Below are positions 35,356 through 43,648 of a stretch of DNA of 52,916 nt, one piece after another. The DNA is from CAXTTV01 sp964247295 (GTDB lineage: Bacteria; Chloroflexota; Ktedonobacteria; Ktedonobacterales; Ktedonobacteraceae), in the NCBI GenBank assembly GCA_964247295.1, contig CAXTTV010000011.1, positions 1-52,916 of the forward strand, read 5' to 3'. The notes below the pieces were generated by a model, which did not search any database, was not told the DNA's origin, and saw nothing but the letters and a program-made list of their open reading frames with translations. The position numbers and the translations under genes are program-made. The first letter of the stretch is position 1; each line of letters begins with the position of its first letter.

Positions 35356-35907
35356 ATGTCCCGATCTAAAGGAACATTTACCAGGTATATCACAAATTAT
35401 GTCGTCAATCATCTCCCTTCCTTCCGCCTACGCCATGCCTGGTACCGCCGAGCATTGGGCTGGCAGATCGCGCCCGGCGCGGCGATCCTTCTGAACCAAC
35501 AGGTACACAAGGAAGGTATATATGGTCGGCAGAAGGTCACCATTGGACAAAACGCCGTGATTAATCAAGGATGCGTCTTCTATCCGGCTGGAGAAATTGT
35601 TATCGAGGAGAACGTCAGTATCTCTTCCGGTACGGCCTTGATTACGACTGTCCCCGATCCTCAGGCTGGAGAGATCCGCGAGAGTTACCAACCGATTGTG
35701 GTCAGGCATCACGCCTGGATCTGTATGCGAGCAACGATCATGGGCGGCGTGACTATTGGGGAGGGCGCTGTTGTGATGACAGGTGCTGTCGTCGTCGAGG
35801 ATGTGCCTCCATACACCATCGTTGGTGGGATTCCAGCGAAGGTTACGGGAGAGCGCAAACTAAATCCCGCGAACTATGAACTGGCTTTTCAGCCATTGTT
35901 TGAGTAA
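35356..35907 (+). CDS. Hexapeptide-repeat acyltransferase
   Basis: 183 residues, ATG after AAGGAAGG. N-terminal helical part (LPSFRLRHAWYRRALGWQIA) then left-handed beta-helix repeats: VTIGQNAVINQGCVFYPAG, IVIEENVSISSGTALITT, ATIMGGVTIGEGAVVMTGAVV, and the capping YTIVGGIPAKV. The usual catalytic histidine region appears as VVRHHAWI. Likely transfers acetyl or another acyl group to the polymer. Paralogue of the next gene: both share a LR-x-TWYR/AWYR-ALGW block near the N-terminus. Confidence 0.88.
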   Translation: MSRSKGTFTRYITNYVVNHLPSFRLRHAWYRRALGWQIAPGAAILLNQQVHKEGIYGRQKVTIGQNAVINQGCVFYPAGEIVIEENVSISSGTALITTVPDPQAGEIRESYQPIVVRHHAWICMRATIMGGVTIGEGAVVMTGAVVVEDVPPYTIVGGIPAKVTGERKLNPANYELAFQPLFE

Positions 35908-35938
35908 CCCTCTACCTAATCCTTCAGGAGCACCTGGA

Positions 35939-36454
35939 ATGCTGCATCCAAAACTGCTTTTCGCTGCCAGTTTTAAATTCGCGACGAACTGGCTTGTTAA
36001 CTATCTGCCAATCGCCGGCCTGCGCCAAACCTGGTATCGTCTAGCCCTGGGTTGGACAATCGAGCCAGAGGTGGAGATCGAGATGGGACAGTATGTGCAG
36101 ATGGCCGGCATTCGCACTAGTGGTAAAAAAGTCCAGATAGGCCGGGGAACGCGCATTCAAAGCAACTGTCTACTCTATACCACAGGCGGCCTCCAGATCG
36201 GTCAGAACGTCACAATCTCTGATGGCGTCTGGCTGATCACTTATACGCACGATATCAACCATCCAGACTTTGTAACTCTGCCGGGGCAAAAGATCACCAT
36301 TGGAGATGGGGCCTGGATCGGCCCCCGAGCTGTTATCCAGCCAAATGTGACCATTGGCGAGGGCGCGATTGTTGAGGCGGGCGCGGTTGTCAGTCGGAAT
36401 GTGCTTCCCCATACCAGAGTCAGCGGCGCACCGGCCCGGCCCAAAATTGCCTGA
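35939..36454 (+). CDS. Hexapeptide-repeat acyltransferase
   Basis: 171 residues from ATG at 35939, nine bases after CAGGAG; the longer frame from 35876 overlaps the previous gene. Same design as its neighbour: NYLPIAGLRQTWYRLALGW, then VQIGRGTRIQSNCLLYTTG, LQIGQNVTISDGVWLITYTHD with the expected histidine, ITIGDGAWIGPRAVIQP and TIGEGAIVEAGAVVSRN. Ends RVSGAPARPKIA. Last gene of the plus-strand operon, with a strong terminator 26 bases later. Confidence 0.88.
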   Translation: MLHPKLLFAASFKFATNWLVNYLPIAGLRQTWYRLALGWTIEPEVEIEMGQYVQMAGIRTSGKKVQIGRGTRIQSNCLLYTTGGLQIGQNVTISDGVWLITYTHDINHPDFVTLPGQKITIGDGAWIGPRAVIQPNVTIGEGAIVEAGAVVSRNVLPHTRVSGAPARPKIA

Positions 36455-36479
36455 CTCTATCGACAAAACCCACCGTAGA

Positions 36480-36524
36480 AAAGTAGGAATGGTCTCAATA
36501 ACTTGACCATTCCTACTTTCGTTT
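36480..36524. terminator. Bidirectional terminator between convergent genes
   Basis: AAAGTAGGAATGGTC (36480-36494) pairs perfectly with GACCATTCCTACTTT (36505-36519) around a 10-base loop. A-rich on the left and T-rich on the right, so it can end both the acyltransferase operon and the convergent gene ending at 36532. Confidence 0.85.
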
Positions 36525-36531
36525 AAAACGG

Positions 36532-38688
36532 CTATTGGATCTGAGGCTTGAGGGCCTCAAACCAGGCTTTATTTATGGCGATCGCTCCCGCTGGTGTGGG
36601 ATGGATACCATCGGGCAGAAGATAGCCTGTACTATTTTGCTTAAAACTTTGATACAAGTCTGGCCCATGCATCAGATTATTGCTGGCAGTCAGACGATCG
36701 ATCACAGCATTATAGGACTGCAACTGGCGATCTACGGTTGCTCCCTGATCCCCTTTAAGATGGGTATAAGGCAGCTTCGCCAGAATCGGCTCTCGGCCCG
36801 CAGCCTTGACCTTATCGATCAGGGTTTGTATATGCGCCTGATATTGATCCACGGGAACGCTTCCCAACGCGTCATTGGTTCCCCACTCCAGCAGCCAGTA
36901 ATGCATATCAGGATTCATTGCCAGCCACTGGTCTATATGCTCGGTTGCCCCCTCTGAGTTCCACCCTCCCAATCCTCCATTCATCATCACGGGAAAGCGT
37001 CTGGAATTAGCCTGGTGCACAAGATCCACAAAGGCTGGCGAGTCCTTGTCCGAGCGATCATAAGCCATGCCAGTAATCGAGTCGCCTGAAAAGAAAAAGG
37101 TATCTTTTGTACTGGCACTCACATCATACACATCGATTTGATCAATCGCGAACATCGGTGAATAAGCTTTGGCCTGCCCCTTTGTCACTGTCATCTTCAC
37201 CCAGGACTGACCACCAAATTGCAGCAGGTGTTCGCGTGCTCTCGCCTGATTGCCGGTCACGTTCACCAGCGTCTGCCAATGTCCATCAGCCCCGTTCGTG
37301 CTATCTCCAGAGACCGAGATCGAGTAATCCTTCGGTGTCAATCCGGTATCGCTGATATAATCAAACACATAATCGCTATACCAGGTCAGCAACACTTTCT
37401 GAGCCGCTCCATCCAGATGGATCGCGCACCAGTCCGGCAGCGAATTAAAGTTGCTTCGCCAAAAAGACCAGGCCGCATACTTGCCACTAACGATCGCATT
37501 TTCACCCCCAGCTCCATCCGTATTATGCGAGCAGGTGACTGGCCGCCCCCGCGAGATCAACTGTCCTTGCGATGAACCAGAAGATTGCGAGCTTGCCTGC
37601 GGCTGGGTCGTCGTTGTTCCTGGGGATCGATACCGCTGGATCACATCCTTCATTGCGAAGTATTGAGGCTTGCCCTGATTGTTATTCACATCCAGCATAT
37701 CCAGACGACCATAGCCGGAATAGCTGGCGGCGTCAAACTGACAGGCGATCGCTACATGCGCCTGAGCCATGGCATTCAATGCTCTGGTGGTAAACTGACG
37801 AATAAAGTCGGCCTTGTTGCCATACTCAGGAGGGGGATTGGAGGGATCATAGTTCCACTCGGTAATCCCCACCGGCACGTCCTTGCCAAGAATATCTTTA
37901 ATCTCCTGCTGTACCGTCTGCGCGACAGTGGCGTAGCTATCCGCCTGCGCCAGACATTTCTCCTCGGTCATCTGGTAGCAGGGATACCAGTGAAACGAGA
38001 CCACATTAGGTAGCACCTGCGAGCTTTTCACACTCTTCAAGAAGTTGACCAGATAATCATTTTTACCGGTCGCATTATACGTTGTTGGGCCCATAAACAT
38101 CGCGTGCGGGTTCAACTTCCGCATCTGAGGAATATCCTGATTCCATAGCTTCAGATAGGTATCCAGGGGTAAGCCGTTCAAGTCAGGTTCATTTCCAAAC
38201 TCATAAAGGTTACAACGCGAGCCAAGCTGGCTAACCACATGCTTATTAAAAGCCTCTTCACGGGCATCGGGCAACACCGCCAGACACTGAGCCCCACTGT
38301 TCTTGATCGCGTTATACCGGGCCTCAATCTGCGCGTCCGATGTTGGCACACCTTCAGGGGACTGCTTAAAAAAGAAACTGCGAACCAGGGAGATCCCGGC
38401 TGTACGCAGCGCAGTCTGAAGAACTGGTTCCGTCTGAAGATTATGTTGCGACCATTCAATCGTATCATTTGTTCCAAAAAGATACGAGGAGGTATTCTGC
38501 TTCCAGATTTGTTGACCGGGCAAGCTAGCCAATTTTGGGCCGGCCTGCTGTGTCCCTTTATTGCTGGTCGATCCCTGTGATCCCCAGGGCAACGAGCAAG
38601 CCGAGAGGAACAATCCACACATCAATGATAGAAGCAGTGTCGTTCGGATAGAGCGAGAGACTCGTGGTATATATCGCGAAGCAGGCAT
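36532..38688 (-). CDS. Lipoprotein: glycoside hydrolase fused to an SGNH esterase
   Basis: 718 residues from ATG at 38686-38688. Signal peptide with lipobox LFLSAC near residues 25-30, so it is probably lipid-anchored outside. Residues ~60-360 look like a clan A TIM-barrel hydrolase: acid/base Glu in YEFGNEPD and nucleophile Glu in VGITEWNYD. A linker (TTTQPQASSQSSGSSQ) leads to a beta-rich, sugar-binding-like domain. The last ~200 residues are SGNH/GDSL: FSGDSITGM, GGLGGWNSEG, EWGTNDA and LPDGIHPTPAG, all four blocks present. It should trim and deacylate a polysaccharide outside the cell, most simply the one made here. Confidence 0.85.
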   Translation of the reverse strand: MPASRYIPRVSRSIRTTLLLSLMCGLFLSACSLPWGSQGSTSNKGTQQAGPKLASLPGQQIWKQNTSSYLFGTNDTIEWSQHNLQTEPVLQTALRTAGISLVRSFFFKQSPEGVPTSDAQIEARYNAIKNSGAQCLAVLPDAREEAFNKHVVSQLGSRCNLYEFGNEPDLNGLPLDTYLKLWNQDIPQMRKLNPHAMFMGPTTYNATGKNDYLVNFLKSVKSSQVLPNVVSFHWYPCYQMTEEKCLAQADSYATVAQTVQQEIKDILGKDVPVGITEWNYDPSNPPPEYGNKADFIRQFTTRALNAMAQAHVAIACQFDAASYSGYGRLDMLDVNNNQGKPQYFAMKDVIQRYRSPGTTTTQPQASSQSSGSSQGQLISRGRPVTCSHNTDGAGGENAIVSGKYAAWSFWRSNFNSLPDWCAIHLDGAAQKVLLTWYSDYVFDYISDTGLTPKDYSISVSGDSTNGADGHWQTLVNVTGNQARAREHLLQFGGQSWVKMTVTKGQAKAYSPMFAIDQIDVYDVSASTKDTFFFSGDSITGMAYDRSDKDSPAFVDLVHQANSRRFPVMMNGGLGGWNSEGATEHIDQWLAMNPDMHYWLLEWGTNDALGSVPVDQYQAHIQTLIDKVKAAGREPILAKLPYTHLKGDQGATVDRQLQSYNAVIDRLTASNNLMHGPDLYQSFKQNSTGYLLPDGIHPTPAGAIAINKAWFEALKPQIQ

Positions 38689-39247
38689 AAAACTCACTTT
38701 CTTTCTGCTGCACAAAACAAATGATTCCTTCTCCTCATAACCTTACCATTCGCAAGTACCAGTACCATAGAAATTTACGTTGCGAACGGGTTGCGATCCT
38801 GTATTCGAGTCATAAGAAAAGGTACCCGATGGGGTACCAGATTTGTTATCAAACATACACAATCGGCAGGGCTATTCACACCATCTCCACTGGAGACGAC
38901 ACCGACTATCCATCTCTAGAGGATATGCTTGTTACGAGGAAGCTTTATATTCTTCATTTAATTGGAAAGCAGGCGATCTTTCGGGAAAAGAGGACGCCCC
39001 TTGGGGTGCGGGAGGAGCGCTGTTCTTGAACATGCGCAACGGATCGGGTCTGAGAATGCAACTCCATTGCCCATAGCGCGATAGGCGAGATGCGGCCTGT
39101 TTCGCTGCTCTCAACAGCCGTCCGACGCCGCGTGGGCGGGCCCATCCTCAATCCTTTCCTGGCATGTGCCGACAGAGCCCACAGGCGCGGCCCCCGCACA
39201 TCCCGCTCTGCTTGATCAGATCCAGAGTCTACATGATGGAGTTGTGA
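38689..39247. repeat. Intergenic region with GC-rich repeat remnant
   Basis: 559 bases with no gene. GGTACCC-GATG-GGGTACC (38821-38838) is a perfect small hairpin upstream of the lipoprotein gene. At 38988-39025 a GC-rich block with ACGCCCCTTGGG, GCGGGAGGAGCGC resembles one at 45476-45516. The following 180 bases are also GC-rich and look like non-coding repeat sequence. GGAG lies six bases before the ATG at 39248. Confidence 0.5.
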
Positions 39248-40312
39248 ATGCTCAAATTAGATACAACCAACACCAGTGCCCCCCTACCTGCTACCTGGAA
39301 CACATTTTTACAGAACCAGAAGGAAAACACCTTTTTCTACCATCCATCCTGGATACAATTGTTAAGCCGGCTTTATGGCTATCAGTTTACGCCACTGGTA
39401 ACGCATACAAGCACAGGAGAGATCAACGGCGTGTTACCCCTTTACACGATGCGCAGCTCCATCTCAGGCAAGCGGATGGTCTCACTCCCATTCTCAGATC
39501 ACTGTCCTTTATCGGCCACTGATGATCAAAGCGCCAATACGCTGGTCGACCAGGCTATTGAGATGGTCCAGCAGCAGAAGGGACGCTATCTGGAACTGCG
39601 AACAGGCTTTCATCCTCTGCTGGCCGAACGCTCCGATCTGGTCTCCAGCGATCTTTATGTGCGCTGGCGTCTACCACTTACAGACGACATTGAGGCCCTG
39701 TGGAAAGGGCTCCGCCGCCCGGTTCAACATCAGGTGAAGAAGGCTGAGAAGCGCGGCGTCAAGGTAATTATCGCGAATACCTCACGGCAGATGGAGCGCT
39801 ACTACCAGATGCACCTCCAGACGCGCAGTAAAAAGCATGGCATGCCGGCCCAGCCCCGCAACTTTTTCCATGGCCTCTGGGAGGCTTTCGCCCCCTCCGG
39901 CAAAGTTCAGGTGCTACTGGCTACCTATGAAGAGCAGATTATTGCCGGGATGGTTCTGCTCGTTTCGGGAGATCAAGTAAACTACGCTTACGGAGCTTCA
40001 GATGAGCGTTTCCTGGATCTGGCTCCCAATAATCTCTTGATGTGGAAAGCTATCACCTGGAGCGGCAGCCACGGCTATCATTCGCTGGATATGGGCCGCA
40101 CAGCGCGGGCAAACGAGGGCTTAATGGAGTTCAAACGCCGTTGGGGGGCTCAGCAAGAAGAGATGCCCTACTACTATTATCCTCGAATGAATGGGCTGGC
40201 TGCCGAGTCTGAGAACAGTCGTAAAGTTCAGTTTATCCGGAATAGCTGGCGTAAGCTACCGCTTCAGGTCAGCGGCCCTCTTGGCGGCTTCCTCTACAAA
40301 CACCTGGGATAA
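39248..40312 (+). CDS. FemAB/GNAT-like acyltransferase
   Basis: 354 residues. The double-GNAT design of FemAB and its exopolysaccharide-linked relatives is visible: TFFYHPSWIQLLSRLYGY, GVLPLYTMRS, LPFSDHCPL, VQHQVKKAEKRGVKVI, ERYYQMHLQTRSKKHG, IIAGMVLL, VNYAYGAS, NNLLMWKAI and a late FKRRWGAQ. FemAB proteins add amino acids from aminoacyl-tRNA to peptidoglycan; in exosortase or capsule loci related proteins have unknown acceptors. It has its own terminator. A role with the ATP-grasp ligase in aminoacyl decoration is possible but unproved. Confidence 0.85.
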   Translation: MLKLDTTNTSAPLPATWNTFLQNQKENTFFYHPSWIQLLSRLYGYQFTPLVTHTSTGEINGVLPLYTMRSSISGKRMVSLPFSDHCPLSATDDQSANTLVDQAIEMVQQQKGRYLELRTGFHPLLAERSDLVSSDLYVRWRLPLTDDIEALWKGLRRPVQHQVKKAEKRGVKVIIANTSRQMERYYQMHLQTRSKKHGMPAQPRNFFHGLWEAFAPSGKVQVLLATYEEQIIAGMVLLVSGDQVNYAYGASDERFLDLAPNNLLMWKAITWSGSHGYHSLDMGRTARANEGLMEFKRRWGAQQEEMPYYYYPRMNGLAAESENSRKVQFIRNSWRKLPLQVSGPLGGFLYKHLG

Positions 40313-40333
40313 AAAATTTACAACAACAACAAG

Positions 40334-40368
40334 AAGGCCCCACCGATTAAATTGGTGGGGCCTTTTCG
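40334..40368. terminator. Strong bidirectional terminator
   Basis: AAGGCCCCACC (40334-40344) pairs with GGTGGGGCCTT (40354-40364), followed by TT on the plus strand; separates the convergent genes ending at 40312 and 40421. Confidence 0.88.
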
Positions 40369-40420
40369 ATGCCGCAGAAACCTGCTGGAAGGTTAGAGAA
40401 ACCGAACGAGGTTCGGAAAG

Positions 40421-41428
40421 CTACCGACCAACCAGCGCTACCTGACGGGTAGACCGCTTCAGGGCCTCATCAGCCGCAGCCAGCACCCGCACAACCTCCA
40501 GCCCGACCTGACCGCTGGCGCGGGGAGCGGTTCCCGTACGGATCGCCCGAGCAAAGTCTTCACATTCCAGGCGCAAAGGCTCCACCCAGTCGATGTGGGG
40601 AATGGTAATCGCTCCATGGCGATATGAGACAACCGGATCGGCCTGGACATCCGCTCCCTTATTATAAATCTTCAGCATCTCAGAGGGATTCGTGTCATCG
40701 TAGACCGCCATCCGAGTATCGCCAATCATGGTGACTCGCCTGACTTTGCAGGGATGAAGCCAGCTTACATGAATATGCGCACTCATCCCATCCTCAAACT
40801 CAAGGTCCAGATGAGCGATATCTTGAATGGAGCGCTGGAGGTGTGAGTGAGCCTGAACCTTGACGTTGGTCGGACTCTTTCCCAGCACGTACAGCATGAT
40901 TGAGACATCGTGCGGGGCCAGATCCCAGATTACATTGATGTCCTGCCGGAACAGCCCTAGGTTGAGACGCTCAGCTTCCATACAGTAGACCTGACCCAGA
41001 TCACCACTCTGGACAATCTTGCGTAGTTCATTCACCGCAGGACTGTACTCAAAGGTATGACCCACCATTAAAATCAATCCTAACTTCCGAGCCAGATCCA
41101 CTAACTCTTCTGCCTGCGCCACATCAGCGGTTAAGGGCTTCTCAACCAACACATGCTTGCCTCGAAGCAGAGCCGCTTTCGCCAGGGCATAATGACTACG
41201 AACCGGCGTCGCTACGACAACTGCATCCACCTCTGAGTCCAGCAACACATCCGTAGAGGTAGTTGTCTTGATCCCCGGCTCGCTACTCTTAATCATCGCC
41301 AGCCGTTTCTCATCCAGATCGGCAACCATTGTTACTTCAGCTCCGGTGAGCGACTCCAGGTTACGCACCAACTTGGGACCCCAGTAGCCCCAACCAATCA
41401 CCCCAAACCGTAATTTGCTCGTCTCCAT
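40421..41428 (-). CDS. Gfo/Idh/MocA-family dehydrogenase, WlbA-like
   Basis: 335 residues, ATG at 41426-41428 after GAGGAGAAA. Rossmann motif FGVIGWGYWGPKLVRN, the family EKPLT motif (VLVEKPLTADV), GHTFEYSPAV, and WDLAPHDVSIM with the catalytic histidine. This pattern matches dehydrogenases that oxidise C3 of UDP-GlcNAc or its uronate, as WlbA does. The aminotransferase gene upstream (36 bases) would act on the resulting 3-keto sugar. Likely co-transcribed with it. Confidence 0.88.
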   Translation of the reverse strand: METSKLRFGVIGWGYWGPKLVRNLESLTGAEVTMVADLDEKRLAMIKSSEPGIKTTTSTDVLLDSEVDAVVVATPVRSHYALAKAALLRGKHVLVEKPLTADVAQAEELVDLARKLGLILMVGHTFEYSPAVNELRKIVQSGDLGQVYCMEAERLNLGLFRQDINVIWDLAPHDVSIMLYVLGKSPTNVKVQAHSHLQRSIQDIAHLDLEFEDGMSAHIHVSWLHPCKVRRVTMIGDTRMAVYDDTNPSEMLKIYNKGADVQADPVVSYRHGAITIPHIDWVEPLRLECEDFARAIRTGTAPRASGQVGLEVVRVLAAADEALKRSTRQVALVGR

Positions 41429-41464
41429 GATTTCTCCTCATATCCAGGCTTCTAAACAGGATAA

Positions 41465-42583
41465 CTACGCTCGCGTAGCTTCCTCTATCTGACTCTGATG
41501 AATAGTTCGCACCACAGTTTCAAGCTGATCCTGCTGTAGTTCTGGATACATAGGCAGCGATAGAATATGCTCGACCACCTGTTCCGTGACCGGCAACATT
41601 CCCCTATGATAGCCGTATCGTTCACAGGCGGGTTGAAGATGGGCAGGGATCGGGAAGTGAATCCCTGTATGAATACCTTCCTGCTCCAAAAAGTGTCGAA
41701 CCCTATCCCGCTCTTTAAGCTGGATCACATAGGTGTAGTACACATGAGAAGACTCTGGTCGCACCTGGGGAACCGCCATCACCTGGTCCCGCAACCGAGA
41801 GGTATAAAAGGCCGCATGGCTGGCTCTGGCCTTGTTCCAGTCGTCCAGGTGAGGAAGTTTTACATTGAGGATCGACGCTTGCATCTCATCCAGACGTGCA
41901 TTTACACCCATCAATTCATGCTGATAGCGAACCTTAGAACCATGATCGCGAAGCATTTGCATTTTCTCGGCCAGTTCGAGATTGTCCGTGGTGCAGATCC
42001 CGGCCTCACCATAAGCTCCAAGATTCTTACTGTAGTACAGGCTAAAACATCCGATATCCCCCAGCCCCCCGGCTGGCTTGCCATGATACGTCGCTCCATG
42101 AGCTTGTGAGGCATCCTCGATCACCATGAGCTTATGCGCTCGCGCGAAATCTAAAATCGGTCCCATCTCGGCTGGATGACCATAAAGATGAACTGGAATA
42201 ATCGCTTTGGTGCGCTCAGTCACTACCTGTGGCAGCCACTGCCAGTCTAATGTATAGGTGATGGGGTCGATATCAACAAAGACTGGGACCGCCCCAACCA
42301 TAGCAATCGCCTCAACCGTCGCAATAAACGTATGTGAGACTGTAATCACCTCATCACCAGGTCCAATTCCACAGGCTCGCAGCGCCAGCGCCAACGCGTC
42401 CGTACCTGAAGAGACGCCAACACCATATTCACAACCAGAGTAAGCCGCGAAATCCTGCTCAAACGCGCGCGAGCGCGGTCCCAGGAAAAGCTGCATCTGA
42501 TCTAATACCTTCTCCAGTTCAGCCATAACCTCTGTTTTTATACCTTGAAACTGCGCCTTTAAATCTACCAATGGAATAGTCAC
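41465..42583 (-). CDS. DegT/DnrJ/EryC1-family sugar aminotransferase, WlbC/FdtB-like
   Basis: 372 residues from GTG at 42581-42583 after AAGGAG. Fold type I PLP enzyme: IPLVDLKAQFQGIKTEV, FLGPRSRAFEQDFAAYSG, GVSSGTDALALAL, PVHLYGHPAEM, EDASQAHGA and the PLP lysine in SLYYSKNLGAYGEAG. Transfers an amino group to a keto sugar nucleotide; with the dehydrogenase it would give the 3-amino sugar that the enzyme encoded at 20592-21194 acetylates. Confidence 0.9.
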   Translation of the reverse strand: MTIPLVDLKAQFQGIKTEVMAELEKVLDQMQLFLGPRSRAFEQDFAAYSGCEYGVGVSSGTDALALALRACGIGPGDEVITVSHTFIATVEAIAMVGAVPVFVDIDPITYTLDWQWLPQVVTERTKAIIPVHLYGHPAEMGPILDFARAHKLMVIEDASQAHGATYHGKPAGGLGDIGCFSLYYSKNLGAYGEAGICTTDNLELAEKMQMLRDHGSKVRYQHELMGVNARLDEMQASILNVKLPHLDDWNKARASHAAFYTSRLRDQVMAVPQVRPESSHVYYTYVIQLKERDRVRHFLEQEGIHTGIHFPIPAHLQPACERYGYHRGMLPVTEQVVEHILSLPMYPELQQDQLETVVRTIHQSQIEEATRA

Positions 42584-42908
42584 ACGTACTCCTTCTCAAC
42601 AAGCATGGAGCTCTTACCAATAAACCATCTCTTATGGCTCTTATCGAATCACCACCCTGAAAGCATAAGACCCTGAGGTGTTCATGACATACAAGAAGGA
42701 GTAAAGAATTGGTAAAGCTTGTCCACTTTTCGTAGAGAAACGCTCACTTCAAATAATCAAAACGGAAGAGTAAAATAATCTCGACAGAAAAGTAGAGATC
42801 TGCACCCCCTCTCTCCATCAACGGTTACCATATCTGCACTCGCAACAACTACACTGAAAATGAAGATACCTCATGACAACATTAAAGCCCGCGAGGAGGT
42901 TACTCGAC
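42584..42908. other. Divergent intergenic region
   Basis: 325 bases between the aminotransferase and the priming transferase genes. It should hold both promoters; none is clear. GAGGAGGT at 42893-42900 decides the start of the downstream gene. Confidence 0.4.
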
Positions 42909-43583
42909 ATGCTGCTAGAGCAAGCGTCGATCCCCAGTGAAGTTATGCAAAAGCGCAGTTACGTTGTATTAAAAAGAACACTAGATCTCAGCTTGACGTT
43001 GATTATTCTTCTACCACTCTGCCTGCTCACAACCATTCTGGCAATCCTGATCCGCCTGGACTCGCCTGGCCCAATATTCTACCGTCAGCGACGCATTGGG
43101 TATAACGGTAAAGAGTTCTGGATGCTTAAATTTAGATCTATGTATGTAAATAACGATGATCGTATTCACCGCGAGGCGATCCAAAAGTTTATGTCCGGGC
43201 AAACCATTAATGAACAGGGAAGCAAGCTACAATTCAAAATAGAGAATGACCCCAGGATCACCCGGATAGGCCGCTTTATTCGCAAAACGAGCGTGGATGA
43301 GCTACCACAGTTTTTCAACGTGCTACGAGGAGAGATGAGTCTGGTTGGTCCCCGACCACCACTTCCCTATGAGGTAGAGAAATATAGTGCCCGCGACTGG
43401 CTGCGCTTAACAGGTCGCCCCGGTCTGACGGGAACCTGGCAGGTGTATGGGCGCGGACGCGTCGGCTTCCGCGAGATGATCGATATGGATATCGCCTACC
43501 TGCGTAAACAATCCTGCCTGGAAGATCTAAAACTCATCGTCCTGACGGTTCCGGTCATGCTTTTCAGTACCGGCGGAGCCTGA
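42909..43583 (+). CDS. Priming phosphoglycosyl transferase (undecaprenyl-phosphate sugar transferase)
   Basis: 224 residues from ATG at 42909, eight bases after AGGAGGT; an ATG at 42873 overlaps that site. One N-terminal membrane hairpin (LDLSLTLIILLPLCLLTTIL) then the bacterial sugar transferase core: IFYRQRRIGYNGKEFWMLKF(R), DPRITRIGRFIRKTSVDELPQ with the DE pair, VLRGEMSLVGPRPPLPYEV and GRPGLTGTWQV. It is the short monotopic type. It starts each repeat unit on undecaprenyl phosphate, so it is the entry point of the pathway. Monocistronic, with its own terminator. Confidence 0.93.
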   Translation: MLLEQASIPSEVMQKRSYVVLKRTLDLSLTLIILLPLCLLTTILAILIRLDSPGPIFYRQRRIGYNGKEFWMLKFRSMYVNNDDRIHREAIQKFMSGQTINEQGSKLQFKIENDPRITRIGRFIRKTSVDELPQFFNVLRGEMSLVGPRPPLPYEVEKYSARDWLRLTGRPGLTGTWQVYGRGRVGFREMIDMDIAYLRKQSCLEDLKLIVLTVPVMLFSTGGA

Positions 43584-43595
43584 TCCCCACATAAC

Positions 43596-43634
43596 AAAAA
43601 GCCAGGGAACGTCGTTGTTTCCCTGGCTTTTTGC
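43596..43634 (+). terminator. Rho-independent terminator of the priming transferase
   Basis: AAAAAGCCAGGGAA (43596-43609) pairs with TTCCCTGGCTTTTT (43619-43632); the A and T tracts make it work both ways. It begins 12 bases past the stop and also lies just beyond the convergent gene ending at 43649. Confidence 0.92.
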
Positions 43635-43648
43635 TGCTCTTCGCTTCG

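Noticed and set aside
36535..36957. Plus-strand frame at the end of the lipoprotein gene
   Set aside because: Antisense to the SGNH domain, which is clearly coded on the other strand.
38721..39199. Short frames on both strands
   Set aside because: Overlap the repeat remnant and a hairpin; no coding signal.
20592..43583. Anti-phage defence system
   Set aside because: The ATP-grasp, flavoprotein and P-loop genes here are all explained better by the surrounding polysaccharide genes; no nuclease or sensor module is among them.
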